This document shows, in pieces, positions 8,191 to 16,104 of a stretch of DNA of 44,832 nucleotides. Source of the stretch: Candidatus Gallacutalibacter pullicola. GTDB taxonomy: Bacteria; Bacillota; Clostridia; Oscillospirales; Acutalibacteraceae. The notes under the pieces are model-generated. The model did not search any database and was not told the DNA's origin. It saw only the letters and a list, made by a program, of their open reading frames with translations. The first letter of the stretch is position 1, and each line of letters opens with the position of its first letter. Made by a program: the position numbers and the translations under genes. The stretch lies in NCBI GenBank assembly GCA_018712265.1, contig DVHF01000087.1, forward strand, positions 1 through 44,832, read 5' to 3'.

Positions 8191-9014
8191 CAGCAGAAAA
8201 TCTCTGAAAGGTACGGCGCAGGATCACAGCACTGCCCGTTGACACGCAGCTCAAAATGAAGATGCGTTCCGGTAGCGTCGCCGGTGCTTCCCATACGCGC
8301 AATTTCCCCACCGCGCTCTACCGAAGCACCGGGCTTTGCCAGAAGCTCAGAACAATGCGCGTACAATGTCTGGATTCCTCCGCCGTGATCGATAATCATA
8401 TACTTTCCGTAGGAATCGTTTTCCGCCGCCGCCTCCACTGTTCCGGGAAGCACTGCGCAGATCGGATCCCCCTCCTTCCCTGCCAGATCAAGCCCTTTAT
8501 GCAGGAGCCCGCCGCGATCCGCAGTGTCCTCAAAACCAGATGTCAGAACTGCCTCCTGCTTTACCGGGCTGGAGATCATAACTGACAGCATCACCGGGAT
8601 CTCCGAGCCAACCGCGTGTGTAAACAGCACGCCTTTTTCCTCTGCCGGGATGTCCTGTTCTTCCGCCTGTGTTCTCACGTCTTCAGGCGGGGCAATCTCC
8701 TCCGGTATCATGGATATTACCGTCTGCTTTGCGTCCTCAAGCCTCTCCTCGGCGACCAGCGATCGGTTCAGGTGATCCAGATACCACTGGCGCAGTTTTT
8801 CATACGGTTCTCCGCCCATAGCTTTCAGCACAATCGCCACTAAAAGTACCATCGCGCAGGCTGTGATTTGGATGATCGTCAGCAGGCGCGGATTTGATTT
8901 CTTCAGCAAACCGGGATCGGCCTCTTCCTCCTGCGCCGGAGCTTTGTCATAATCATACGAAAAGCTCTCCTTTTCCTCTGTTCCTTCTTCGATCCTGTTC
9001 CTGTCTTTTTCCAT
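8190..9014 (-). CDS. spoIVFA: SpoIVFA-like membrane-anchored M23 (LytM-fold) protein
   Basis: 274 residues from ATG 9014, chosen because GGGAGGG lies 7 bp upstream; an in-frame extension to 9119 has no ribosome-binding site. An acidic cytoplasmic N-terminus is followed by one membrane helix (about residues 47-65), a linker, and a C-terminal M23 domain. The zinc-site pattern looks intact: HKGLD, the DHGGGIQTLYAH segment, and HLHFE. SpoIVFA tethers and inhibits SpoIVFB in the forespore-surrounding membrane, and the coupling to the M50 gene supports that role. The apparently complete zinc site is notable because this domain is often regarded as non-catalytic in SpoIVFA. Confidence 0.78.
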   Translation of the reverse strand: MEKDRNRIEEGTEEKESFSYDYDKAPAQEEEADPGLLKKSNPRLLTIIQITACAMVLLVAIVLKAMGGEPYEKLRQWYLDHLNRSLVAEERLEDAKQTVISMIPEEIAPPEDVRTQAEEQDIPAEEKGVLFTHAVGSEIPVMLSVMISSPVKQEAVLTSGFEDTADRGGLLHKGLDLAGKEGDPICAVLPGTVEAAAENDSYGKYMIIDHGGGIQTLYAHCSELLAKPGASVERGGEIARMGSTGDATGTHLHFELRVNGQCCDPAPYLSEIFC

Positions 9015-9127
9015 GTTGAATCCCTCCCGCAGCATATATATGCCGCAGAAAAAGCGTTCATGCAAATCTATAATTCCTGCTTGGGCGGGCTCAATCCGCG
9101 GAACATCAGATAAATTCACAGGTATAT

Positions 9128-9161
9128 AAAAAGGATCGCGCCGCTGCCGACACGATCCTGC
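9128..9161 (-). terminator. Terminator of the nfnAB operon, displaced from the gene end
   Basis: On the minus strand AGGATCGTG pairs with CGCGATCCT, followed by TTTTTATATACC. It lies about 400 bp beyond the nfnB stop, with a repeat region in between. The only gene read in this direction between nfnB and the spoIVFA leader is nfnB itself. Confidence 0.7.
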
Positions 9162-9184
9162 TTATTTTAAGTTATAAAGCTGAG

Positions 9185-9335
9185 TCCCAGACCAAGCCCG
9201 GGTGCACATCTGCGGTGAGACAGACTAAGCCCAATTCGCGCCACACATCGTCCCCCCCCCGCGAAAGTGCCAATAAAATCGGACGCTCTGTCGCGGCGGC
9301 AGGCTTGCAGGCACTTACAGTGATCCCCCGTGCCA
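9185..9335 (+). repeat. Degenerate copies of the long repeat element downstream of nfnB
   Basis: ACTAAGCCCAATTCGCGCC (9225-9243) resembles the terminal motif. The reverse complement of 9290-9310 (GCCTGCCGCCGCGACAGAG) matches the CCACCGCGACAGAG segment of other copies, and the following AATCGG/TATTGGCA region also corresponds. A run of ten C lies at 9251-9260. This copy is more decayed than the others and reads in the minus direction. Confidence 0.5.
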
Positions 9336-9345
9336 AAAAGGGGGT

Positions 9346-9550
9346 TTGGGGGAAGGTTCCCCCAACTCACCGCGCGACCCGCGCGGAAACGTCCCGGTAC
9401 ATTCGCTCAAGCTGCGTACCGGGACGTTCCTTTCCCGAAAAAGTCTGGCAGTAAAATACTTCATTTCCGACACAGTCGGAAATGTGCCGGGGTCTGGGGA
9501 CAAGTCCCCAGCGCGGGGTCAAGGGGCCGCGGAGGCCCCTTGTGCGGGGA
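9346..9550 (-). repeat. String of six near-perfect hairpins after nfnB
   Basis: Six consecutive inverted repeats: TTGGGGGAA/TTCCCCCAA (9346-9365), CCGCGCG/CGCGCGG (9370-9386), a 13-bp AACGTCCCGGTAC/GTACCGGGACGTT (9388-9428), CATTTCCGAC/GTCGGAAATG (9462-9484), CTGGGGAC/GTCCCCAG (9494-9511), and AAGGGGCC/GGCCCCTT (9521-9541). The last three correspond, in reverse order, to the module at 37908-37990. Confidence 0.85.
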
Positions 9551-9565
9551 ACAGAAGGCTACAAG

Positions 9566-10954
9566 TTACTTGGAGGAGATGTAGCTGTGGATGGCGGCGG
9601 CGGCCTTTTTGCCCTCGCCCATAGCGAGGATAACAGTAGCCGCGCCTGTTACGGTATCGCCGCCGGCATAGACGGCCTCACGGGTTGTCTGGAGCGTCTC
9701 CTCGTTGACAATCAGACAGCCGTGATCGTTGGCTTCCAGCCCCTCGGTGGTGGAGCGGATCAGAGGATTCGGAGAATTGCCGATCGCCATGATAACGCAG
9801 TCAACCGGAAGCTCGTAGTTCGAACCGGCCTTTACGATCGGACGGCGGCGGCCGCTGGCATCCGGCTCGCCGAGTTCCATCTCCACACATTCAATCGACG
9901 TAACACGGCCGTTCTCGTCCCCGTGGATCGCCACCGGGTTGTTCAGCAGCTTGAAAATGACGCCCTCCTCTTTCGCGTGATGGATTTCCTCACGGCGGGC
10001 AGGCATCTGTTCCTCAGCACGGCGGTACACAATATACACGTGCTCCGCGCCAAGACGCAGCGCGCTTCTGGCGGCATCCATCGCCACGTTGCCGCCGCCG
10101 ACAACCGCCACGTTCTTCGGGCGGATAATCGGTGTGTCGTAGCCGTCCTGGTACGCTTTCATCAGATTGATTCGCGTGAGGAACTCGTTGGCGGAATATA
10201 CTCCGACAAGTCCCTCGCCCGGGATGTTCATAAAGCGGGGCAGGCCGGCGCCTGTTCCGACAAAAATCGCTTCGTAGCCCATTTCCAGCAGTTCGTCAAT
10301 CGAAAGCACCTTGCCGATAACCATGTCAGGCTGGACATCGACGCCGGCTTCGACGAGGTGATCGACTTCTTTCTGCACAATGGCTTTCGGCAGACGGAAT
10401 TCCGGGATGCCGTACATCAGCACGCCGCCCGGCGCATGGAGCGCTTCATATACCGTAACAGAGTAACCCAGCGCGGCCAGATCGCCTGCGCAGGTCAGTC
10501 CAGCAGGGCCGGAGCCGACAACCGCCACCTTGTGCCCGTTCGGGGCAGCCGCTTCCCTCTTTTTCTCGTGGCCGTCCATGTACCAGTCAGCGACGTACCG
10601 TTCCAGGCGGCCAATCGCGACAGGCTCGTTCTTGATCCCGCGCACACACTTGCTCTCGCACTGTGTCTCCTGCGGGCAGACACGGCCGCAGATTGCCGGG
10701 AGGGAATTTGTCGCGGTAATGATATCGTGCGCCTTTTCGAGATCGCCGTCCACAATGCTGCGGATGAAATCCGGGATATGTACGTTCACCGGGCAGCCCT
10801 TCATGCAGGGGGCCGTCTTGCAGTTCAGGCAGCGCTTTGCCTCATTGAGCGCCATCTCCGCCGTATAGCCGAGCGCAACCTCCTTGAAATTTTTATTTCT
10901 GACATCCGGCGCCTGTTCCGGCATCGGCGTCTTTTTCGGTTCCATATTAGGCAT
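9566..10954 (-). CDS. nfnB: NfnB / GltA-type NADPH-dependent flavoprotein subunit
   Basis: 462 residues. An N-terminal Fe-S domain carries two cysteine clusters (CLNCKTAPCMKGC and CGRVCPQETQCESKC), followed by FAD binding (VVGSGPAGLTCAGD) and NAD(P) binding (VVGGGNVAMDAARSA). Alone this would be annotated as glutamate synthase small chain. No large subunit is present and it overlaps an NfnA gene by 8 bp, so it is best read as the NADPH-side subunit of NADH-dependent ferredoxin:NADP+ oxidoreductase, which couples ferredoxin and NADH to NADP+ by flavin-based bifurcation. ATG 10954 is preferred over GTG 10963 because GGAGGG is 8 bp upstream. Confidence 0.88.
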   Translation of the reverse strand: MPNMEPKKTPMPEQAPDVRNKNFKEVALGYTAEMALNEAKRCLNCKTAPCMKGCPVNVHIPDFIRSIVDGDLEKAHDIITATNSLPAICGRVCPQETQCESKCVRGIKNEPVAIGRLERYVADWYMDGHEKKREAAAPNGHKVAVVGSGPAGLTCAGDLAALGYSVTVYEALHAPGGVLMYGIPEFRLPKAIVQKEVDHLVEAGVDVQPDMVIGKVLSIDELLEMGYEAIFVGTGAGLPRFMNIPGEGLVGVYSANEFLTRINLMKAYQDGYDTPIIRPKNVAVVGGGNVAMDAARSALRLGAEHVYIVYRRAEEQMPARREEIHHAKEEGVIFKLLNNPVAIHGDENGRVTSIECVEMELGEPDASGRRRPIVKAGSNYELPVDCVIMAIGNSPNPLIRSTTEGLEANDHGCLIVNEETLQTTREAVYAGGDTVTGAATVILAMGEGKKAAAAIHSYISSK

Positions 10955-11795
10955 TTTTCGCACCCTCCATCAAACGGCAGTTAAATTCACGCGTTTCCTC
11001 GGCCTCCTGATCCCGATAGGTCCGCAGGCGGAGCATCGCCTCGTCAAAATCAACCTCATGGCCGTCAAAATCAGGGCCGTCCACGCAGGCGAATTTTGTC
11101 TTTCCGCCCACTGTCAGGCGGCAGCCGCCGCACATTCCTGTGCCGTCAATCATGATCGGATTCATACTGATGATCGTCTTGATATTATACTGCTTCGTCA
11201 GATCGCAGACAACCTTCATCATGATCAGCGGACCGATCGCCACAACAAGATCGTAGTCTGCTCCGGCTTCAATCTGCTTTTTCAGCGCGTCGGTGACAAA
11301 ACCCTTGTTCCCGTTGGAACCGTCGTCTGTCATAATAATCAGGTTATCGCTCGCGGCACGCATCTCATCCTCCAGAATGACAATATCCTTATTGCGGAAG
11401 CCGGCGATCATATCTACCTTTGCGCCGAGGGCGTGCAGAGCCTTTGCCTGCGGATACGCAATCGCACAGCCGGCGCCGCCGCCGATCACCGCAACGCGTT
11501 TGTATCCTTCCAGTTCAGAGGCTTTGCCGAGCGGCCCAATGAAATCGAGGATCGCGTCCCCCACATTGAGCGTATCCAGCAGAAGGGTTGTTTTCCCAAC
11601 TTTCTGGAAGATGATTGTCACCGTACCTTTTTCACGGTCATAATCGGCAATCGTGAGCGGGATCCTCTCTCCGGTTTCGTTCACGCGGAGGATAATAAAC
11701 TGCCCTGCCTTCGCTTTTTTGGCAATAAAAGGTGCCTCTACCACCATGAGAGTCATGGCGTCGTTCAGTCTGCGTTTTTCAAGGATGGGGAACAT
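10947..11795 (-). CDS. nfnA: NfnA / dihydroorotate dehydrogenase electron transfer-like subunit
   Basis: 282 residues from ATG 11795 (AAGGA about 10 bp upstream; GTG 11804 is possible). An FAD-binding ferredoxin reductase domain (ERIPLTIAD) is followed by an NAD-binding motif (VIGGGAGCAIAYPQAKAL) and a C-terminal [2Fe-2S] site (GMCGGCRLTV with FACVDGP). This is the PyrK-like, NADH-side subunit of NfnAB. It is the first gene of a two-gene operon with nfnB, from the promoter at 11889-11917. An older alternative name is sulfide dehydrogenase SudB. Confidence 0.87.
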   Translation of the reverse strand: MFPILEKRRLNDAMTLMVVEAPFIAKKAKAGQFIILRVNETGERIPLTIADYDREKGTVTIIFQKVGKTTLLLDTLNVGDAILDFIGPLGKASELEGYKRVAVIGGGAGCAIAYPQAKALHALGAKVDMIAGFRNKDIVILEDEMRAASDNLIIMTDDGSNGNKGFVTDALKKQIEAGADYDLVVAIGPLIMMKVVCDLTKQYNIKTIISMNPIMIDGTGMCGGCRLTVGGKTKFACVDGPDFDGHEVDFDEAMLRLRTYRDQEAEETREFNCRLMEGAKNA

Positions 11796-11888
11796 GAAGT
11801 ACACTTCCTTCTTTCATTAGGTTCGTTTCCACACTCCACTGGAAAGTTTCGCCGGAATCTATGGCTATATCCGGCAGCAACATTTTTT

Positions 11889-11917
11889 ATTATACTTTTT
11901 TTTTCATAAAAATACAA
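11889..11917 (-). promoter_or_regulatory. Promoter of the nfnAB operon
   Basis: On the minus strand TTGTAT (11912-11917) and TATAAT (11889-11894) are separated by 17 bp, the spacer being an A-rich run. Confidence 0.75.
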
Positions 11918-11937
11918 GAGACTGGCACATTTTTTCC

Positions 11938-11976
11938 AAAAAAGCCTCCCGGAAGCGCGATCCAGGAGGCTTTTTC
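11938..11976 (-). terminator. Bidirectional-looking terminator of the RND efflux operon
   Basis: AAAAAGCCTCC(C)GG pairs with CC(A)GGAGGCTTTTT. On the minus strand it ends with CTTTTTTGG just after the TolC-like gene. It separates the efflux operon from the nfnAB promoter. Confidence 0.85.
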
Positions 11977-12012
11977 CCACTTAATTTGCAGTTTTGGAAG
12001 GCTCAGCCGCCA

Positions 12013-13026
12013 TTACGACGAAACAATGATCCCGTCCTCGACGGCGTGCCAATACATTTTCACCGACGTAAACAGATTCGTTTCCGCCGTCTTTACGCTG
12101 GCTTTCTGGGTATCCAGCGCATCCTGCGCCGTGATCAGGCCCAGTTCGGAGAGCATCCCCAAATCATACCGTGCTTTCTGCTCATCAAACGTCTGCTGTG
12201 CGAGCACGAGGTTCTCCTCCTCCAGTTCCAGAAGGCGTTCCTTCTGCTCCACGTCGCGGTACATACTCTCATAGGAAACCTTGAACTGCTCAAGCGCCAT
12301 ATCGGAGGACGCGTTATAGACGGCGATCGCATCCTCCATATCGCGGCGGTGGTTGATATCCAGATCCTCGTCCTCCGTCAGTTCCGGCAGTTCCATGATC
12401 CGCAGCGGCGCATCATACACGCGACCGATCATCACATTGATGCTGTTGCCCATCAGCCGGAGCTGATCGTCCAGCATTGAGATGCTGTTTGTGACAGTGA
12501 AGCGGTTCTGCTTCGCCACGGCAAGATCGTGATCCGTCATCATGCCAAGCTGGTTCTGCAGCTCAGCGGCGCGCAGGTTGGCATCTATCACTGTCAGGCT
12601 GCGGCGCAGTTCATCCCGCTGATCTTCCAGACTGTTATAGCTGATGAAAAGCGTCTCCACACTGATCACCATCTGATCCTGCGCGGATTCCGCCTGCGAC
12701 AGAGAGCTTTGCAGGTTTTGCCTGCTGATGTTCAGCAGCGTAATATTCGACTGGATCGCAGCCGTCTGTATCGGATCGTCCTTCACGCTGTCCAGCATAC
12801 CGTTCAGCGTGGCAATCGTGGAATTGATACCACTGATTGCCCCCTCCAGGGCGGAGAGATCCGTACTGGCGTTCTCCACCTCGGCGGAAATATCGTCATA
12901 GCGGAGCGACAGTATCCGCTGATTCCTTTCATCCTCCTCGTCGTACGACGCCGCCAGTGCGCCGGATGAACCGAACACCGCGACAGCCGCTGCAAGAAAA
13001 ACAGACAGGAGTTTTTTTGCTTTCAT
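12013..13026 (-). CDS. TolC-like outer-membrane-factor family protein in an RND operon
   Basis: 337 residues. A signal peptide (probable cleavage ALA-AS after residue 25) is followed by an almost entirely helical, coiled-coil region with paired repeats typical of TolC family proteins. Near the C-terminus ARYDLGMLSELGLITAQDAL matches the conserved pattern (R-x-x-x-G-x-x-S). It is shorter than the roughly 450-residue TolC of Gram-negatives and I see no clear beta-barrel strands. It is the last gene of the adaptor-pump operon (18 bp after the RND gene, AGGAGG before ATG). Where it sits in an organism presumed to lack an outer membrane is unknown. Confidence 0.78.
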   Translation of the reverse strand: MKAKKLLSVFLAAAVAVFGSSGALAASYDEEDERNQRILSLRYDDISAEVENASTDLSALEGAISGINSTIATLNGMLDSVKDDPIQTAAIQSNITLLNISRQNLQSSLSQAESAQDQMVISVETLFISYNSLEDQRDELRRSLTVIDANLRAAELQNQLGMMTDHDLAVAKQNRFTVTNSISMLDDQLRLMGNSINVMIGRVYDAPLRIMELPELTEDEDLDINHRRDMEDAIAVYNASSDMALEQFKVSYESMYRDVEQKERLLELEEENLVLAQQTFDEQKARYDLGMLSELGLITAQDALDTQKASVKTAETNLFTSVKMYWHAVEDGIIVSS

Positions 13027-13044
13027 GGATATATCCTCCTTCTT

Positions 13045-16000
13045 TCAGGATCTTTTCCTGCGTGCACGGAACCTCTCCACGCTGGAATACAGCACCGGCA
13101 CAAATACCAGCGTCACCAATGTGGAAATCACCATACCGAAAATGATGACAATCGCCATAGGCTTCTGCATCTCGGTTCCTTCGCTCACCGCCACAGCCAT
13201 CGGGATCATGCCGATTACCGTGGTGAGCGTCGTCATCAGAATGGGGCGCAGACGCGTCGGTCCCGCTTCCAGCAGGGCCTCCTCACAGCCCATGCCGCGT
13301 TCACGCAGCTGGTTCGTGTAGTCCACCAGCACGATGGCGTTGTTCACCACCATACCTACCAGCATGATGAAGCCCATCAGCGCGACAACCGTGATCGTCT
13401 CGCCCGTTACAAACAGGCCCAGAACGCCGCCTGTGAGCGCCAGCGGCAGCGAGAACATGATGAGGAACGGATACAGGAACGATTCAAACTGCGCGGCCAT
13501 GATCATATAAACCAGCAGAATCGCCACTACCAGCACCACAAACAGGCTCTGGAAAGACTCCATCATGCTGTCCAGATTTCCGGTAAATTCATAAGTACAG
13601 CCGAACGGGAATTCATAGCTGTCCAGCAGGGCCGTCAGCTCCTCCTGCGCTGTACCGGCGTCAATGCCTTCCGTATTGGCGCTGACGGTAATGTACCTGT
13701 GCTGGTTGCTGCGGGTGATTTCAGACGCGCCGTCGCGCACCTCGACATCCGCAACCTCCGTCAGCGGAATCACTGTTCCCATCGCTGTGGTTACGGTGAT
13801 ATTCTGCAAATCGCTCAGGTATTGGACGTCGCTCTCCGGCTGCATCACACGCACGTCGATCTCATCGCCGTCCACACGGTAGGTTGTCGCTGTGCTTCCG
13901 GAGACCGCCATATTCAGCGCGCTGGCAATCGACGACGCGGTCACACCGTACGGGGCTGCCTTAACGCGGTTGATACGGATATTGGCTTCCGGCACCGGAT
14001 CGCTCAGAGAGCTTGTGACGTTCTGGAACGTGCCGCTCTCCTCCAGCAGGGCCGTCACCCCGCGGGACGCCTCCATCAGCTGTTCGGTCGTGTCGCCCAG
14101 AATATTGAACTGCACATCCGCCCCAGCGGAGAAGCTTCCCATTGCGGAGGACGATGCGCTCACCGTGATTTCTGCACCCGCAATATCTTCCATACGCGAC
14201 TGAAGCTCCCGGGCGATTTCGTCCGTACTGCGTTCGCGTTCCTCACGCGGAACCAGGTTGATCGACAGCGTTGCGGAATCGGTGGAGCTTCCGCCCGCCA
14301 TCAGATACCATTCCTCCATCTCCGGAACGCCGCTGATGCGGGAAATCACCTGATCTACCACCTTGTTCGTCTCTGAAAGGACGGTCCCCTGCGGCATCTC
14401 AATCGTAATATTGGCGGAGCCCTGATCCATCTCCGGCATCAGGTTTACGCCTGTGAGCGGAATCAAGCCCATCGAACCGATAAAGCACGCCAGCACCACC
14501 AGCACCGTCAGCCTCTTGTGATGGAGCGCACCGCCCAGCAGGCGGCGGTATCCAGAATCGATCTTATCCAAACCGTATCTCCATCCATCCAGAAAGCGCA
14601 CCAGCCAGCGCGGTCCGCGCCCACCGTCGCGATCGGAGTCACGCAGGAGCTTTGCGCACGCCATCGGTACAAAGGAGAGCGACACCACCAGCGAGACGAT
14701 CAGCGCAAAGCAGATGGTGAACGAAAGGCTCTGGAACACCTGCCCGAAAACGCCCTCTATAAAAGCGAGCGGCAGGAATACCGCCACCGTGGTGAGCGTG
14801 GACGCCGCGACGGACATGGAAACTTCTTTCGTGCCGTTTTTGGCAGCTTCTTCGGGAGATTCTCCGCGGGCGTGATGGCGGTAAATACATTCCAGCACAA
14901 CGACAGAGTTATCCACCAGCATACCGACGCCGATTGTCAGGCCGCCCAGAGAAATAATATTGAGCGTCATCCCGCTGACATACATCAGCGCAAAGGTAAA
15001 GATAATGGAGGTAGGAATGGAGATCGCAATAATCAGCGAGGATTTCGCACTGCGCAGGAACAGGAACAGCACAATAACGGCCATGATTGCCGCCTGTATT
15101 GCTGTCTCAAGAACGTTGTTGACAGAACTGCGGATATATTCGGACGTGTTTGTCAGCATACTGAGCGTCAGCTCCGGGTAATCCTGCCCGATCCGCTCCA
15201 ATTCCGCCGTCACGCGGTCGGCTACATCCACCACGTTCGCGTTCGACTGCTTCTGTACAGTGAGCAGGATGCTTTGTTCGCCGTTAATCAGCGCGTAGGA
15301 ATCCTGCTCCTTCTGCGCAATCTGCACATCCGCCACATCGCGCAGATGGATCAGCGCACCTGTCGGCGTAGTGATGGGCAGGTTCCGGATATCGTCCAAA
15401 CTGGAAAACTCGCCTGTGGAACGGAGCTGGAGACGCGCTGTCCCCTGCTCGATCTCGCCCGCCGGGAGATTCAGGTTCTCCGCCTGAAGCGTGCCGATAA
15501 GCTGTGCCGTGGAGAGGCCGTATCCTTCCATCCTCTCCGGATTCAGGATTACCTGCACCTCATCCTCCACCGCGCCTGTCAGGCTGACGGAAGCCACCCC
15601 CTCGATGCGCTCAAGGCGGTTGACAATGCTGTCCTCCAGAAGGGTGGTGAGTTCCTCCATATCCATGCTGCCGCCGTGGACCCCTATCATCATACTGCTC
15701 ATGCTCGCCATGTCGATCTTCATGACAAGCGGATCATTGGCGTCCTCCGGCAGGGTACTGCGGATCAAATCCAGATTCTCACGCATATCGACGGCGGCCA
15801 TATCGATGTCCGTGCCGTCGGCAAACTGGACGAGCACCATAGAGGAATTCGCCGACGAGGTCGACGTGATGGAATCCACATTGCTGACCGTACCCATCGC
15901 TTCCTCGATCGGCTCGGTGATAAGGGATTCTATTTCCTCCGGTCCCGCGCCGACGTATGTCGTGCTGACGACGGCAATCGGGATATCCATCTGCGGCATG

Positions 16001-16101
16001 AGATCCAGCTTCAGGTTCATGAGTGAGACGACGCCCGCCAGGATCGCGATGAACATCACCATAATGGTGGTGACAGGGCGCTTGATACAGATTTTATACA
16101 T
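13045..16101 (-). CDS. RND (AcrB/HAE1-type) efflux permease
   Basis: 1018 residues, a proton-driven exporter of the resistance-nodulation-division superfamily. Helix 1 is followed by a large extracellular porter domain, a block of helices 2-6, the second porter half, and helices 8-12. It opens with MYKICIKRPVTT and contains the AcrB-like G(V)GMLVDNSVVVLE in TM4. There, one of the two adjacent Asp of AcrB is retained and the second is Asn. Length and internal duplication are normal. GGAGGAGG precedes the start, 3 bp after the adaptor gene. Substrates (drugs, lipids, peptides) cannot be read from sequence. Confidence 0.92.
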   Translation of the reverse strand: MYKICIKRPVTTIMVMFIAILAGVVSLMNLKLDLMPQMDIPIAVVSTTYVGAGPEEIESLITEPIEEAMGTVSNVDSITSTSSANSSMVLVQFADGTDIDMAAVDMRENLDLIRSTLPEDANDPLVMKIDMASMSSMMIGVHGGSMDMEELTTLLEDSIVNRLERIEGVASVSLTGAVEDEVQVILNPERMEGYGLSTAQLIGTLQAENLNLPAGEIEQGTARLQLRSTGEFSSLDDIRNLPITTPTGALIHLRDVADVQIAQKEQDSYALINGEQSILLTVQKQSNANVVDVADRVTAELERIGQDYPELTLSMLTNTSEYIRSSVNNVLETAIQAAIMAVIVLFLFLRSAKSSLIIAISIPTSIIFTFALMYVSGMTLNIISLGGLTIGVGMLVDNSVVVLECIYRHHARGESPEEAAKNGTKEVSMSVAASTLTTVAVFLPLAFIEGVFGQVFQSLSFTICFALIVSLVVSLSFVPMACAKLLRDSDRDGGRGPRWLVRFLDGWRYGLDKIDSGYRRLLGGALHHKRLTVLVVLACFIGSMGLIPLTGVNLMPEMDQGSANITIEMPQGTVLSETNKVVDQVISRISGVPEMEEWYLMAGGSSTDSATLSINLVPREERERSTDEIARELQSRMEDIAGAEITVSASSSAMGSFSAGADVQFNILGDTTEQLMEASRGVTALLEESGTFQNVTSSLSDPVPEANIRINRVKAAPYGVTASSIASALNMAVSGSTATTYRVDGDEIDVRVMQPESDVQYLSDLQNITVTTAMGTVIPLTEVADVEVRDGASEITRSNQHRYITVSANTEGIDAGTAQEELTALLDSYEFPFGCTYEFTGNLDSMMESFQSLFVVLVVAILLVYMIMAAQFESFLYPFLIMFSLPLALTGGVLGLFVTGETITVVALMGFIMLVGMVVNNAIVLVDYTNQLRERGMGCEEALLEAGPTRLRPILMTTLTTVIGMIPMAVAVSEGTEMQKPMAIVIIFGMVISTLVTLVFVPVLYSSVERFRARRKRS

Positions 16102-16104
16102 GCC

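Noticed and set aside
14518..16026. Open frame of 502 codons opposite the RND pump
   Set aside because: Antisense shadow; no motif, and the RND frame is supported by full-length homology-type features.
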